DNA of 64,000 nt from Pseudomonas putida (GCF_026625125.1 NZ_CP113097.1:4078001-4142000); one strand, 5' to 3'; positions 10,440 through 21,186 are shown, numbered from the stretch's first letter. A program made the numbers and translations. Notes: a model not told the origin generated them from the sequence alone.

Positions 10440-12902
10440 ATGCAAGGCAATGATGTGATGACCCAGCCCACCCCCTGCTACCACTGCGCCCTGCCCGTCC
10501 CCACTGGCAGCCGCTTCACCGCCATGGTCCTTGGCCAGCCCCGGCAGTTCTGCTGCCCCGGCTGCCAGGCGGTGGCCGAGGCCATCGTCGCCGGTGGCCT
10601 GGAACACTACTACCAGCACCGCAGCGAAAACAGCGCCAACCCCGAGGCCCTGCCCAAGCAGTTGCAGGACGAACTGGCCCTGTACGACCGTAGCGACGTG
10701 CAAAGAACCTTCGTCCACCACCAGGGCGAGCTGGCCGAAACCACCCTGCTGGTCGAAGGCATCAGCTGCGCCGCCTGCGGCTGGCTGATCGAAAAGCACC
10801 TGCGCAACCTGCCCGGGGTGGCCGACGCACGCCTTAACCTGTCCAACCACCGTTTGCTGCTCAGTTGGGAAGACCAACGCCTGCCGCTCTCGCGATTGCT
10901 GGCCGAGCTACGCCAGATCGGCTACGCCGCCCACCCCTACCAACCCGACCAGGCCGCCGAGCAACTGGCCCGGGAAAACCGGAGTGCCTTGCGCAGGCTG
11001 GGCGTGGCCGGGCTGCTGTGGTTCCAGGCCATGATGGCCACCATGGCCACCTGGCCGGAATTCAACATCGACCTGTCGCCCGAGCTGCACACCATCCTGC
11101 GCTGGGTGGCGCTGTTTCTTACCATCCCGATCGTGTTCTACAGCTGCGCGCCGTTCTTCAAAGGGGCTGCCCGCGACCTGCGCACCCGCCACCTGACCAT
11201 GGACGTGTCGGTATCGCTGGCCATCGCCCTGGCCTTCGGTGCCGGCATCTGGACAGCCGTTACCGGCAGTGGCGAGCTGTATTTCGACACCGTGGGCATG
11301 TTCGCACTGTTCCTGCTCACCGGCCGCTACCTTGAACGCCGCGCCCGAGAGCGCACGGCGGCGGCCACTGCGCAACTGGTCAACCTGCTGCCGGCCTCCT
11401 GCCTGCGCCTGGACAGCCTTGGCCGCAGCGAGCGCATCCTGCTCAGCGAACTGCACTGCGGCGACACCGTGCAGGTGCTGCCCGGTGCGTTGATCCCGGC
11501 TGACGGGCGCATTGTCGAGGGCCGTTCCAGTGTCGACGAGTCGCTGTTGACCGGTGAGTACCTGCCGCAACCGCGGCGGGTCGGCGATCGGGTCACCGGC
11601 GGCACCCTGAACGTCGAAAGCCTGCTGAACGTGGAAATCGAAGCACTCGGCCAGGCGTCGCGACTGTCGGCCATCGTCCGCCTGCTGGAACGCGCGCAGA
11701 CCGAAAAGCCACGCCTGGCGCAGATTGCCGACCGCGCCTCGCAGTGGTTTTTGCTGTTCACGCTGGTGGCCGCCATCGTCATCGGCCTGTGGTGGTGGCA
11801 CCTGGACCCGACACGGGCGTTCTGGATTGTCCTGGCCATGCTGGTAGCCACCTGCCCCTGCGCGCTCTCGCTGGCCACCCCTACTGCACTGACCGCCGCC
11901 ACCGGTACGCTGCACAAGCTCGGCCTGCTGGTCACCCGCGGTCACGTGCTCGAAGGCCTCAACCAGATCGACACGGTCATTTTCGACAAGACCGGCACGC
12001 TCACCGAGGGCCGCCTGACCCTGCGCAGCATTCGCCCGCTGGGCGCGGTGGCCGCCGACCGCTGCCTGGCGCTTGCCGCCGCCCTGGAAAACCGTTCCGA
12101 ACACCCCATCGCCCGCGCCTTCGGCCGCAATGCCGAGCCCGCGGACGAGGTGCAAACGGTGCCCGGGCTGGGCCTGGAAGGGCTGGTCGGCGGGCAGCGC
12201 CTGCGCATCGGCCAGCCCACATTCGTTTGCGCCCTCAGCGGCGCGGAAATCCCGACCGTCCCGGAACCTCGCGGTCAATGGCTGCTGCTGGGCGACCGCC
12301 AAGGCCCGCTGGCCTGGTTCGGCCTGGACGATCGCCTGCGCGAGGACGCCCCTGCCCTGCTGGCGGCATGCAAGGCGCGTGGCTGGCGCACCCTGCTGCT
12401 GTCGGGCGACAGCTCGCCGATGGTCGCCGAGGTGGCCGCCCAGCTGGGTATCGACCAGGCCATTGGCGGCCTGCGCCCGGACGACAAGCTGGACCGGCTC
12501 AAGGCCCTGCAGACCGCCGGACGCAAGGTGCTGATGCTGGGTGACGGGGTCAACGATGTGCCGGTGCTGGCCGCCGCTGATATCAGCATTGCCATGGGCA
12601 GTGCCACCGACCTTGCCAAGACCAGTGCCGATGCCGTGCTGCTGAGCAACCGCCTGCAAGCGCTGGTACATGCCTTCGACCTGGCCCGCCGCACCCGCCG
12701 CAACATCCTTGAGAACCTGCTTTGGGCGACCCTGTATAATGGCCTCATGCTGCCGTTCGCCGCGCTCGGCTGGATCACCCCGGTATGGGCCGCCGTCGGC
12801 ATGTCGGTCAGCTCGCTGATCGTGGTCCTCAATGCCCTGCGCCTGACCCGGCTGCCTGGCGTGGCGGCCAGGGCCAGCGCCCCACAACCTGCCATTGCCT
12901 GA
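10440..12902 (+). CDS. ccoI: copper-transporting P1B-type ATPase CcoI/FixI
   Basis: The 820-residue heavy-metal ATPase supplies copper to the cbb3 CuB site. The order of elements is an N-terminal Cys-rich segment ([18 protein letters not shown]), an HMA domain with [12 protein letters not shown], six to eight membrane helices with the metal site [11 protein letters not shown], the phosphorylation site [19 protein letters not shown] and [23 protein letters not shown] and GDG are all intact. An alternative start at 10458 would shorten it by six residues. Confidence 0.95.
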   Translation: MQGNDVMTQPTPCYHCALPVPTGSRFTAMVLGQPRQFCCPGCQAVAEAIVAGGLEHYYQHRSENSANPEALPKQLQDELALYDRSDVQRTFVHHQGELAETTLLVEGISCAACGWLIEKHLRNLPGVADARLNLSNHRLLLSWEDQRLPLSRLLAELRQIGYAAHPYQPDQAAEQLARENRSALRRLGVAGLLWFQAMMATMATWPEFNIDLSPELHTILRWVALFLTIPIVFYSCAPFFKGAARDLRTRHLTMDVSVSLAIALAFGAGIWTAVTGSGELYFDTVGMFALFLLTGRYLERRARERTAAATAQLVNLLPASCLRLDSLGRSERILLSELHCGDTVQVLPGALIPADGRIVEGRSSVDESLLTGEYLPQPRRVGDRVTGGTLNVESLLNVEIEALGQASRLSAIVRLLERAQTEKPRLAQIADRASQWFLLFTLVAAIVIGLWWWHLDPTRAFWIVLAMLVATCPCALSLATPTALTAATGTLHKLGLLVTRGHVLEGLNQIDTVIFDKTGTLTEGRLTLRSIRPLGAVAADRCLALAAALENRSEHPIARAFGRNAEPADEVQTVPGLGLEGLVGGQRLRIGQPTFVCALSGAEIPTVPEPRGQWLLLGDRQGPLAWFGLDDRLREDAPALLAACKARGWRTLLLSGDSSPMVAEVAAQLGIDQAIGGLRPDDKLDRLKALQTAGRKVLMLGDGVNDVPVLAAADISIAMGSATDLAKTSADAVLLSNRLQALVHAFDLARRTRRNILENLLWATLYNGLMLPFAALGWITPVWAAVGMSVSSLIVVLNALRLTRLPGVAARASAPQPAIA

Positions 12903-12915
12903 TCAGGAGCCGCCC

Positions 12916-13128
12916 ATGCCAGCCCTCTATGTCATGATCCCGGCCGCCCTGCTGCTCGTTGGCGTCGCCGTGTACATCTTTTTCTGGGCGGTGGACAGCG
13001 GCCAGTACGACGACCTTGAAAGCCCTGCCCACAGCATCCTGTTCGACGACCAGGACCCCCGCCACCAGGCTGCCGTCACCCCCGAGCCCGCCGAGCCGCA
13101 AGACAAGGACCAACCACCCCGTGCCTGA
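12916..13128 (+). CDS. ccoS: cbb3 oxidase maturation protein CcoS
   Basis: The 70-residue protein has one N-terminal membrane helix (MIPAALLLVGVAVYIFFWAVDSGQYDDLE); the stretch FFWAVDSGQYDDL followed by an acidic tail is the CcoS signature. It is required for cofactor insertion into CcoN. The start at 12916 is preceded by AGGAG at the end of ccoI. The stop overlaps the next gene by eight bases. Confidence 0.93.
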   Translation: MPALYVMIPAALLLVGVAVYIFFWAVDSGQYDDLESPAHSILFDDQDPRHQAAVTPEPAEPQDKDQPPRA

Positions 13129-13804
13129 CCTGCTTCCCCTGCTTGGCTCCGCGCTGGTCCTCGGCCTGCTGGGCGGCGGCCACTGCCTGGGCATGTGCGG
13201 CGGCCTGATGGGCGCGCTGACGCTGGCCATCCCGCCGGAGCAACGCGGCCGGCGCCTGCGTCTGTTGCTGGCGTACAACGTCGGGCGTGTTCTCAGCTAT
13301 GCCTGCGCCGGCCTGCTGCTGGGCCTGGCCGGCTGGGCCGTAGCCAGCAGCCCTGCTGCCCTGGCACTGCGGGTGGTGGCCGCGTTGCTGCTGATCGCCA
13401 TGGGCTTGTACCTGGCCGGGTGGTGGAGCGGGCTGACACGCCTCGAAGCACTGGGCCGGGGGCTGTGGCGGCGTATCCAGCCCGTGGCTTCGCGCCTGTT
13501 GCCGGTCTCCAGCCTGCCCCGGGCCCTGCTGCTTGGCGCGCTGTGGGGCTGGCTGCCGTGCGGGCTGGTGTACAGCACCCTGCTGTGGGCAGCCAGCCAA
13601 GGCAACGCGGGGTACAGCGCGGCCCTGATGCTGGCATTCGGGCTGGGTACCTGGCCAGTGCTGCTGGCCACAGGGCTGGCGGCGGAGCGGGTCAACACCC
13701 TGTTACGGCGGCGCAGCGTACGCATGGCAGGCGGACTGCTGGTCATCCTGTTCGGCCTGTGGACCCTGCCGGGGCCGCACCAGCATTGGTTGATGGGGCA
13801 CTGA
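13121..13804 (+). CDS. sulfite exporter TauE/SafE-like membrane protein
   Basis: The 227-residue protein has about six membrane helices and the motif GGGHCLGMCGGLMGAL near the N-terminus, with WGWLPCGLVYS later. This pattern belongs to the DsbD/TauE-like family commonly found after ccoS; the Cys and His in GHCLGMCGG suggest metal or thiol chemistry, but its substrate is not established. The GTG start at 13121 lies inside the ccoS 3' end (8-base overlap), so the gene is probably co-translated. It is the last gene of the ccoGHIS operon. Confidence 0.82.
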   Translation: MPDLLPLLGSALVLGLLGGGHCLGMCGGLMGALTLAIPPEQRGRRLRLLLAYNVGRVLSYACAGLLLGLAGWAVASSPAALALRVVAALLLIAMGLYLAGWWSGLTRLEALGRGLWRRIQPVASRLLPVSSLPRALLLGALWGWLPCGLVYSTLLWAASQGNAGYSAALMLAFGLGTWPVLLATGLAAERVNTLLRRRSVRMAGGLLVILFGLWTLPGPHQHWLMGH

Positions 13805-13835
13805 CCGGGCTGCTGCACAGCGGCCCCCATAGCGC

Positions 13836-13849
13836 TTGACACAAATCAA
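13836..13849 (+). promoter_or_regulatory. Anr/FNR box upstream of hemN
   Basis: TTGAC-ACAA-ATCAA matches the consensus at 9 of 10 bases. It is centred about 70 bases before the hemN ATG, and CATAGACT at 13870-13877 is positioned as the -10 of a class II promoter starting near 13884. Confidence 0.82.
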
Positions 13850-13912
13850 CACAGATTCCTACAGACGGCCATAGACTCCGGGGCACTGCTGCTCATTCCG
13901 GGGACCGCCCAC

Positions 13913-15295
13913 ATGCTCGAAGATCTACGCTGGGATGCCGACCTGATCCGCCGCTACGATCTGGCCGGCCCGCGCTACACCTCCTACCCGACTGCGGTGC
14001 AACTGCACAGCGAAGTCGGCTCGTTCGACCTGCTCCACGCCCTGCGCGAAAGCCGCCGGGCCGTGCGCCCGCTGTCTGTATACGTGCATGTGCCGTTCTG
14101 CGCCAACATCTGCTACTACTGCGCCTGCAACAAGGTGATCACCAAGGACCGTGCCCGAGCCGCACCCTACCTGCAGCGCCTGGAACATGAAATCCAGCTG
14201 ATCGCCTGCCACCTGGACCCTAAACAGCGTGTTGAACAACTGCACCTGGGTGGCGGCACGCCGACCTTCCTCAGCCATGTGGAACTGCGCCAGCTGATGG
14301 CCACCCTGCGCCAGCACTTCAACCTGCTGGACGATGATTCCGGCGACTACGGCATCGAACTGGACCCCCGCGAGGCCGACTGGTCGACCATGGGCCTGCT
14401 GCGCGAACTGGGCTTCAACCGGGTGAGCCTCGGCGTGCAGGACCTGGACCCTGCGGTGCAGCGCGCGATCAACCGCCTGCAGAGCCTGGAGCAGACCCGC
14501 ACCCTGATCGAGGCGGCGCGTACCTTGCAGTTCCGCTCGGTCAGCCTGGACCTGATCTACGGCTTGCCCAAGCAGACCCCGGAGGGCTTCGCCCGTACCA
14601 TCGAGGAAGTGATCCGCCTGCAGCCTGACCGCATCTCGGTCTTCAACTATGCCCACCTGCCTGAGCGCTTCATGCCGCAACGGCGTATCGACAGCAACGA
14701 CCTGCCGGCCCCGGCTGCCAAGCTGGAGATGCTCCGGGCCACCATCGAGCAGCTCACCACCGCCGGCTATCGCTACATCGGCATGGACCACTTCGCCCTG
14801 CCCGACGACGAGTTGGCCGTTGCCCAGGAAGAAGGCACCCTGCAGCGCAACTTCCAGGGCTACACCACCCACGGCCACTGCGACCTGATCGGCCTGGGGG
14901 TTTCGGCAATCAGCCAGATCGGCGACCTGTACTGCCAGAACAGCAGCGACCTCATCACCTATCAGGACGCGCTCTCCGGCTCGCAGCTGGCCACCCAGCG
15001 CGGCTTGCTGTGCAATCACGATGACCGCGTGCGACGCGCAGTGATCCAGCAACTGATCTGCCACTTCGAACTCGACTTCGAGCCTATCGAAAGCGCCTTC
15101 ACCATCGATTTTCGCGGCTATTTCAACGACCTTTGGCCAGCGCTGCTGAACATGCAACGGGACGGCCTGATCCGCCTCGATGAACAGGGCATCCGCATCC
15201 TGCCGGCCGGGCGCCTGCTGGCACGCTCGGTCTGCATGGTGTTCGACGCGTACCTGGTGATGCATGACCGTCAGCGTTTTTCGCGAGTGATCTAG
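13913..15295 (+). CDS. hemN: oxygen-independent coproporphyrinogen III oxidase
   Basis: The 460-residue radical-SAM enzyme decarboxylates coproporphyrinogen III to protoporphyrinogen IX without oxygen, supplying heme at low oxygen. The iron-sulfur ligands are C63, C67 and C70 in HVPFCANICYYCACN; GGGTPTFLS is the SAM-binding stretch. The N-terminal YDLAGPRYTSYPTA is typical of true HemN rather than HemW. It lies between the cbb3 assembly operon and anr, behind an Anr box, fitting anaerobic induction. Confidence 0.95.
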   Translation: MLEDLRWDADLIRRYDLAGPRYTSYPTAVQLHSEVGSFDLLHALRESRRAVRPLSVYVHVPFCANICYYCACNKVITKDRARAAPYLQRLEHEIQLIACHLDPKQRVEQLHLGGGTPTFLSHVELRQLMATLRQHFNLLDDDSGDYGIELDPREADWSTMGLLRELGFNRVSLGVQDLDPAVQRAINRLQSLEQTRTLIEAARTLQFRSVSLDLIYGLPKQTPEGFARTIEEVIRLQPDRISVFNYAHLPERFMPQRRIDSNDLPAPAAKLEMLRATIEQLTTAGYRYIGMDHFALPDDELAVAQEEGTLQRNFQGYTTHGHCDLIGLGVSAISQIGDLYCQNSSDLITYQDALSGSQLATQRGLLCNHDDRVRRAVIQQLICHFELDFEPIESAFTIDFRGYFNDLWPALLNMQRDGLIRLDEQGIRILPAGRLLARSVCMVFDAYLVMHDRQRFSRVI

Positions 15296-15480
15296 CCAGG
15301 CGAACCCTCGACCGTGTGGACAAGCCCGCTTGCCAGGCACACTATGGGCAATGACGGACCCCCGGCATGATGCAGCTGGGGTTCGGCCAAGGCGCATCAT
15401 CCTCGCGCACGCTGGCCTACACCCTATGCCGTAGGTTACCCTTACGACTTATGTGTGCTTTCCCACAAGGATCGATTCAA

Positions 15481-16215
15481 ATGTCCGAGCCAGTCAAACT
15501 GCGCGCCCACGGCCAGGCCCATTGCAAGGATTGCAGCCTGGCACCCCTGTGCCTGCCTCTTTCGCTCAACCTGGAAGACATGGATGCACTGGATGAAATC
15601 GTCAAACGCGGGCGCCCGCTGAAAAAAGGCGAGTTTCTGTTCCGACAGGGTGACAATTTCGGCTCGGTTTACGCCGTACGTTCCGGCGCCCTCAAGACGT
15701 TCAGCCTGAGCGACAGCGGTGAGGAGCAGATCACCGGCTTCCATCTGCCCAGCGAACTGGTCGGGCTGTCCGGCATGGACACTGAAGCCTACCCGGTCTC
15801 GGCTCAGGCGCAGGAAACCACCTCGGTCTGTGAAATCCCGTTCGAGCGGCTCGATGAGCTGTCTGTGCAACTTCCCCAGCTGCGCCGCCAGCTGATGCGG
15901 GTGATGAGCCGTGAAATCCGCGACGACCAGCAGATGATGCTGTTGCTGTCGAAAAAGACCGCCGATGAGCGCATTGCCACCTTCCTGGTCAACCTGTCGG
16001 CACGCTTCCGCGCCCGCGGCTATTCGGCCAACCAGTTCCGCCTGAGCATGTCGCGCAACGAAATCGGCAATTACCTGGGCTTGGCCGTTGAAACCGTGTC
16101 GCGGGTGTTCACCCGCTTCCAGCAGAACGGCCTGCTGCGCGCCGAGGGCAAGGAAGTGCACATTCTCGATCCGATCCAGTTGTGTGCGCTGGCCGGTGGT
16201 GCGATGGAGGCCTGA
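15481..16215 (+). CDS. anr: anaerobic regulator Anr (CRP/FNR family)
   Basis: The 244-residue FNR-type activator holds an oxygen-labile [4Fe-4S] cluster. The four ligands correspond to C15, C18, C24 and C117 ([11 protein letters not shown] and TSVCEIP). A cyclic-nucleotide-like beta-roll precedes a winged HTH whose recognition helix reads [11 protein letters not shown], matching the E/S/R specificity residues of FNR. AAGGAT precedes the ATG at 15481; the frame is open 38 codons upstream, but that extension lacks a ribosome site. Boxes at 1286, 13836 and probably 8273 are its likely targets. Confidence 0.95.
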
Positions 16216-16270
16216 AAGGCTGCTTGAAAAAGGTATACTGGCGCATTCGTTTTTCAGGATACCTGCAACA

Positions 16271-16819
16271 ATGCACAGCGAAGCCTTCGACCTCAAAGCC
16301 CTGATCCGCCCGGTAGTGGACTTCCCCAAGCCGGGTGTGATCTTCCGCGACATCACCCCGCTGTTCCAGTCGCCACGCGGGCTGCGCTATGTCGCCGACC
16401 AGTTCATCGAACGTTATGTAGAGGCGGAGTTCAGCCACATCGGCGCCATGGATGCCCGTGGCTTTCTGATCGGTTCGATCATCGCCCACCAGCTGAACAA
16501 GCCGCTGATCCTGTTCCGCAAGCAAGGCAAACTGCCGGCTGATGTGCTGTCGGAGGGTTACCAGACCGAGTATGGTGAGGCCTTCCTGGAGGTGCATGCC
16601 GACAGCCTGTGCGAAGGCGATTCGGTGCTGATCTTCGATGACCTGATCGCCACCGGTGGCACCCTGCTGGCCGCAGCCAACCTGGTGCGCCGCACCGGAG
16701 CCCAGGTGTTCGAGGCGGCGGCAATCATCGACCTGCCTGAGCTGGACGGTTCGCGCCGACTGCAGGCGGCGGGTGTGCCGACCTTCTGCCTGACCGAGTT
16801 TTCCCTGAGCGAGTACTGA
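16271..16819 (+). CDS. apt: adenine phosphoribosyltransferase
   Basis: The 182-residue enzyme salvages adenine with PRPP to AMP. The PRPP-binding motif is [31 protein letters not shown] at the N-terminus and FRKQGKLP are family hallmarks. The ATG at 16271 lies 55 bases after anr. Its 3' end converges on recR across a repeat-rich hairpin region. Confidence 0.95.
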
Positions 16820-16820
16820 G

Positions 16821-16990
16821 CGGCAAGCCGCAAGCCGCAAGCTACAAGCTACAAGCTACAAGCGAACGCGGATCTGCTTTTACTTGCAGCTTGCAGCTTG
16901 CAGCTTGCAGCTTGCAGCTCTCAAAGCCACAAGCCACAAGCGTACGCGGACCTGCTTTTACTTGCAGCTTGCAGCTTGAAGCTTGCAGCT
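16821..16990. repeat. two copies of a CAAGC/GCTTG hairpin element
   Basis: The segment has CAAGC-rich arms (GCAAGCCGCAAGCTACAAGC), a core GCGGAYCTGCTTTTACTTG, and GCTTG-rich arms made of about 7-bp GCAGCTT repeats. The block occurs twice (about 16821-16922 and 16928-16990) between convergent apt and recR. Related blocks occur at 45830-45950 and 55736-55812. It may serve as a bidirectional terminator. Confidence 0.75.
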
Positions 16991-16991
16991 C

Positions 16992-17594
16992 TCAAAGCGC
17001 AATGGGCTTACGCCCGGCAAAGGCATGCGCCAGGGTGCCGCCATCGACCAGCTCCAGCTCGCCGCCCAGCGGCACGCCATGGGCAATCCGCGAGGCCACC
17101 AGCCCCTTCTCGGCCAGCAACTGGGCGATGTAATGGGCGGTTGCCTCACCCTCCACGGTCGGGTTGGTGGCCAGGATCACCTCGGTGAAGCTGCCCTGCT
17201 CCTCGATCCGCGCCATCAACTGCGGCACGCCAATAGCATCAGGCCCCAGGCCATCGAGCGGCGACAGGTGCCCCTTGAGCACGAAGTAACGACCGCGATA
17301 ACCGGTCTGCTCCACCGCATACACATCCATCGGCCCCTCCACCACGCACAGCTGGGTATCGTCGCGGCGCGGGTCAGCGCATTGCGGGCACAACTCCTGC
17401 TCGGTCAACGTGCGGCACTGGCGGCAATGGCCAACCCCTTCCATGGCCAGGGTAAGCGCCTGGGCCAGGCGCACACCCCCGCTGCGGTCGCGTTCCAGCA
17501 ACTGCAGGGCCATGCGCTGGGCGGTTTTCTGGCCAACGCCCGGCAGCGTGCGCAGGGCGTCGATCAGTTGGCGGATGAGGGGGCTGAAGCTCAT
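16992..17594 (-). CDS. recR: recombination mediator RecR
   Basis: The 200-residue protein works with RecF/RecO to load RecA at gaps. The N-terminal helix-hairpin-helix is [20 protein letters not shown], followed by the zinc finger [16 protein letters not shown] and a Toprim domain ([30 protein letters not shown]). Length is normal. It lies downstream of ybaB, separated by a terminator-like hairpin. Confidence 0.95.
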   Translation of the reverse strand: MSFSPLIRQLIDALRTLPGVGQKTAQRMALQLLERDRSGGVRLAQALTLAMEGVGHCRQCRTLTEQELCPQCADPRRDDTQLCVVEGPMDVYAVEQTGYRGRYFVLKGHLSPLDGLGPDAIGVPQLMARIEEQGSFTEVILATNPTVEGEATAHYIAQLLAEKGLVASRIAHGVPLGGELELVDGGTLAHAFAGRKPIAL

Positions 17595-17745
17595 GGGAAA
17601 GGCCTGATAATTCTATGAGAGGCGGTTTATACCGGCGCAGGGTGACAGCGTCAAATCTCACACATCACAAGCGGCGCTCCATCTTGAGGCCGCCAGAATG
17701 ATCGCACGGCCACACCCCTACGCCCCCTGTAAACATCACCACAAA

Positions 17746-17777
17746 AAAAGCCGCCTTGGAACCCCACGGCGGCTTTT
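17746..17777 (-). terminator. intrinsic terminator after ybaB
   Basis: Read on the minus strand, AAAAGCCGCC...GGCGGCTTTT is a 10-bp stem followed by a run of seven T. It sits just after the ybaB stop, so recR probably has its own promoter or depends on read-through. Confidence 0.85.
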
Positions 17778-17791
17778 GAACAGCAAACGCC

Positions 17792-18127
17792 TTAGAACGG
17801 CATCTTGAAGCCCGGCGGCAGCTGCATGCCAGCAGTCATGCCACCCATTTTTTCCTGGCTGCTCTGCTCGACCTTGCGTACGGCGTCATTCAGCGCAGCA
17901 GCAATCAGGTCTTCGAGCACTTCCTTGTCGTCTTCATCCGTCGACATCAGGCTTTGATCGATGCTGACGCGCTTGACGTCATGACGACCGGTCATCACCA
18001 CGCTGACCAGGCCGCCACCCGATTGGCCCGTCACTTCGGCGTTGGCCAGCTCTTCCTGCATCTTGGCCATTTTTTCCTGCATCTGCTGGGCCTGCTTCAT
18101 CAGGCCGGCCATGCCACCTTTCATCAT
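17792..18127 (-). CDS. ybaB: nucleoid-associated protein YbaB/EbfC
   Basis: The 111-residue protein begins [20 protein letters not shown] and has the family's N-terminal coiled-coil-like helix, a central [21 protein letters not shown] strand region, and a Gly/Met-rich tail ([18 protein letters not shown]). It binds DNA as a dimer. It sits between dnaX and recR, a conserved order. The frame continues 18 codons upstream, but the ATG pair at 18127/18124 matches the family start. Confidence 0.93.
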   Translation of the reverse strand: MMKGGMAGLMKQAQQMQEKMAKMQEELANAEVTGQSGGGLVSVVMTGRHDVKRVSIDQSLMSTDEDDKEVLEDLIAAALNDAVRKVEQSSQEKMGGMTAGMQLPPGFKMPF

Positions 18128-18190
18128 GGGGGTATACCTCGATTGGGTCGTGTGATGCAGCCCGCCACAGGGCGGCCGCATGGTTATCCG

Positions 18191-20263
18191 TTACTGACCC
18201 TGACTGACCAGGGCCGCTACAGGTTCAATAGTATCCTGCCGCACGGTAGCACCGAACTGCTTGATCATCTGCTGGATCAACGGATCCTGCTCGATCGACG
18301 CCACCGCGTCCTGCTGGCGCTCGGCACGCTTGCGCGAGGCTGCCTGGGCCGGGGTTTCCTGCTCGGGCAGGATAAGCTCGATGCGCAGGTTCAGCGTGCG
18401 CCCCAGGTGCTGGTTGAGCGCGTCATTCAAGCGCCGTTGCTGGGTGGCGTTGAACAAGGCGCCTTGGCCTGGGTCAAGGTGCAGCAGCCAATCGTCACCG
18501 TCTGCAGCGATCAGCGTGCAGTTTGCGGCGATGTTGCCTGTCATACCGGACACAGGCAACTGTGGGAATAATTCCAGCCATTGCAGGGCCAGGCCGGTGG
18601 CGGGCTTGGCAGCCGGCAGCGGCTCGGGCGCAGCGATGGGGGCGTCTTCCTGGACGTGCTCGACCAGTTCGTCCAGATAGCTGAAGCCCACCGGGTCGCT
18701 TTCGCCCCCGTAATAATCCTCATCCATGGGCGGCTCGTCATCACGCTCCATGCCCACCGAGGCGTACTCCGACGGATCGAATGGCGGCGCATCATAGGCC
18801 GGCTGGGCAGCTTGCGGCTCGGCGACTGCAGGCCGGGGCGCGGCAGCCGGCGCAGGCGTGGGCTCAACGGCCAGCGGCTCAGGCTGTGCAGCAGGCTCCT
18901 CCCAGGGCAGGTCGATGACTTCCTCTTCCAGTGCCGGCTCGGGCTCGGGCTCGGGCTCTGCCAGCTCAGCCTTCGGCTCAGGTTGTGGTGGCGCCGCCGA
19001 CAGCGCCTCGGCGACGACCGCAGGCTCGGCTTGCGGGGCCATCACCACAGCAGCGGGGGCTTGGGCAACGACAGACGCGCCGGGAAGCACCGCAGGCGCT
19101 GCCACCGGGGTTGCAGGATCAGCTGTGGCCTGGCTGATCCCCACCGGCTTTAGTACCGGTTTCGGCGCATCGTCGCTGTCGGCCGGGCGGAACGCCAGCA
19201 TCCGCAGCAGGACCATTTCGAAACCGCCCCGCGGGTCGGGTGCCAAAGGCAGGTCGCGGCGACCGATCAGGCCCATCTGGTAATAGAACTGCACATCCTC
19301 GGCAGGCAACGCCGACGCCAGCGCCAGCACCCGCTCGCGATCACCCTGGCCGTTGTCCACCGCTTCGGGCAGCGCCTGGGCGATGGCGACACGGTGCAGC
19401 ACATTGAGCATTTCGGCCAGCACGCCACTCCAGTCCGGCCCCTGCTCGGCGAGGTTGCGCACCGCCTCCAGCAGCGCCCGTGCATCCCCCTCCAGCAATG
19501 CCTGCAGCACACCATAGACCTGGCCGTGATCGAGGCTGCCGAGCATGGCCCGCACATCGGCGGCCAGCACCTTACCCTCGCCGAACGCGATAGCCTGGTC
19601 GGTGAGGCTCATGGCATCACGCATCGAACCATCGGCAGCACGGCCAAGCAACCACAGCGCATCGGGCTCGAACGGGACGTTCTCGGCCTCCAGCACATGA
19701 CTCAGGTGTTCGACTACCCGCTCCGGGCTCATGTTCTTCAGCGAGAACTGCAAGCAGCGCGAAAGGATGGTGGCCGGCAGCTTTTGCGGGTCGGTGGTGG
19801 CGAGGATGAACTTGACGTAGGGTGGCGGCTCTTCCAGCGTCTTGAGCAAGGCGTTGAACGAGTGCGTGGACAGCATGTGCACTTCGTCGATCAGGTAGAC
19901 CTTGAAGCGCCCGCGGCTGGGGGCATACTGCACGTTGTCGAGCAGTTCGCGGGTGTCCTCGACCTTGGTACGGCTGGCGGCGTCGATCTCGATCAGGTCG
20001 ACGAAACGGCCTTCATCGATCTCCCGGCACACCGAGCAGGTGCCACAGGGCGTGGAGGTGATGCCGGTCTCGCAGTTGAGGCACTTGGCGATGATTCGCG
20101 CAATGGTGGTCTTGCCCACACCCCGCGTACCGGTGAACAGGTAGGCATGGTGCAGGCGCTGGTTGTCCAAGGCATTGATCAAGGCCTTGAGCACATGGGC
20201 CTGGCCGACCATTTCGCGGAACGAGCGCGGACGCCATTTACGTGCAAGAACCTGATAACTCAT
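18191..20263 (-). CDS. dnaX: DNA polymerase III subunits gamma/tau
   Basis: The 690-residue clamp-loader ATPase has Walker A GTRGVGKTTIAR, the zinc module CLNCETGITSTPCGTCSVC, Walker B YLIDEVHMLS and sensor 1 FILATTDPQKLP in the first 370 residues. A long Pro/Ala/Glu-rich linker (about 380-530) follows, then the tau C-terminal domain that contacts polymerase and helicase. I did not identify a programmed frameshift for a gamma form. ybaB and recR follow downstream. Confidence 0.96.
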   Translation of the reverse strand: MSYQVLARKWRPRSFREMVGQAHVLKALINALDNQRLHHAYLFTGTRGVGKTTIARIIAKCLNCETGITSTPCGTCSVCREIDEGRFVDLIEIDAASRTKVEDTRELLDNVQYAPSRGRFKVYLIDEVHMLSTHSFNALLKTLEEPPPYVKFILATTDPQKLPATILSRCLQFSLKNMSPERVVEHLSHVLEAENVPFEPDALWLLGRAADGSMRDAMSLTDQAIAFGEGKVLAADVRAMLGSLDHGQVYGVLQALLEGDARALLEAVRNLAEQGPDWSGVLAEMLNVLHRVAIAQALPEAVDNGQGDRERVLALASALPAEDVQFYYQMGLIGRRDLPLAPDPRGGFEMVLLRMLAFRPADSDDAPKPVLKPVGISQATADPATPVAAPAVLPGASVVAQAPAAVVMAPQAEPAVVAEALSAAPPQPEPKAELAEPEPEPEPALEEEVIDLPWEEPAAQPEPLAVEPTPAPAAAPRPAVAEPQAAQPAYDAPPFDPSEYASVGMERDDEPPMDEDYYGGESDPVGFSYLDELVEHVQEDAPIAAPEPLPAAKPATGLALQWLELFPQLPVSGMTGNIAANCTLIAADGDDWLLHLDPGQGALFNATQQRRLNDALNQHLGRTLNLRIELILPEQETPAQAASRKRAERQQDAVASIEQDPLIQQMIKQFGATVRQDTIEPVAALVSQGQ

Positions 20264-20388
20264 CGAAAAACCATCGCAGCCTGATCGAGCGGAAGATCGC
20301 TAATGCTAGCGGAGCGGGGCCGAAATTGCACCCTGCATGGTTCGTCTACGCTCAGTAACTGGCGCACGTTGTTCATGGAGGATGTGCT

Positions 20389-21162
20389 TTGCGAAGACTG
20401 CTGGCCCTGTTGTTGCTGTGGACCACTTGCAGCCTGGCCGATCCACCGGTGCTGCGCTTTTCCGTCGCCGAAAGCTGGAGCATGCCGCTGGTGCGCGTCG
20501 AGGGCCAGCAGCCGGTCGAAGGGCTGCTGTTCGACCTGATGCAAGGGATCGCTCGCGAAGTCGGCGCCCGCCCCGAATACCACGTACTGGCCCGCCTGCG
20601 CCTGCAGCAGGCGATGGATAATGGCGACATCGACGTGCGCTGCTATGTGAGCACGCAGTGGTTCAATGACCGGCCAGGGCATTTTGTCTGGAGCTTACCG
20701 TTGTTCCATCAGCGCGATGTACTGGTCGGGCAGCCAGGTGACAACGCCCCGATCCGGCCGGAACAACTGCCGCGGCAGGCCATTGGCACGGTATTGGGGT
20801 ACACCTACACGACGCTGGAGCCTTTGTTCGAGCAGGGGCAGTTGCGCCGCGAGGACAGCCGAAGCCAGGCGTTGGCGCTGCAGAAGCTGCAAATAGGGCG
20901 TTATCGGCACGCGGTCAGCAATGAGCTGTCCTTGCAGTGGTTCAACCAGCGGCTGCCGGCCGAGCAGCGCCTGCAGGTGCTGGCGGTGCTAGATGAGCAG
21001 GCGCTGGGGTGCATGGTGAGGAACGACCCGGCAATACCGACGCAGGGAATACTCAGGGCTTTGGTACGCATGCAACAGTCTGGCGAGATCGCGCGGATCA
21101 TGCAGCGTTACGGTGCCAAGGCGGCTTTTGATGAGGTTGCTGCACAACAACCTGGGAAATAA
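20389..21162 (+). CDS. periplasmic solute-binding protein, family 3 type
   Basis: The 257-residue product begins with a signal peptide (MRRLLALLLLWTTCSLA) and reads as a single type II periplasmic binding domain (PVLRFSVAESWSMPLV, GLLFDLMQGIAREVGARPEY, DVRCYVSTQWF, AIGTVLGYTYTTLEPLF). The start is TTG at 20389, seven bases after GGAGGA. No permease or ATPase genes adjoin, so it is an orphan binding protein or sensor-like protein; the ligand is unknown. It diverges from dnaX. Confidence 0.78.
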   Translation: MRRLLALLLLWTTCSLADPPVLRFSVAESWSMPLVRVEGQQPVEGLLFDLMQGIAREVGARPEYHVLARLRLQQAMDNGDIDVRCYVSTQWFNDRPGHFVWSLPLFHQRDVLVGQPGDNAPIRPEQLPRQAIGTVLGYTYTTLEPLFEQGQLRREDSRSQALALQKLQIGRYRHAVSNELSLQWFNQRLPAEQRLQVLAVLDEQALGCMVRNDPAIPTQGILRALVRMQQSGEIARIMQRYGAKAAFDEVAAQQPGK

Positions 21163-21186
21163 CTGCCACGGCGTCGGAAAACTCCG

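Noticed and set aside
8388..10877. An 829-codon open frame on the minus strand across ccoG, ccoH and the start of ccoI
   Set aside because: Shadow of GC-rich coding sequence; composition is repetitive (His, Gln, Val, Gly), no recognisable motifs, and the plus-strand genes are unmistakable.
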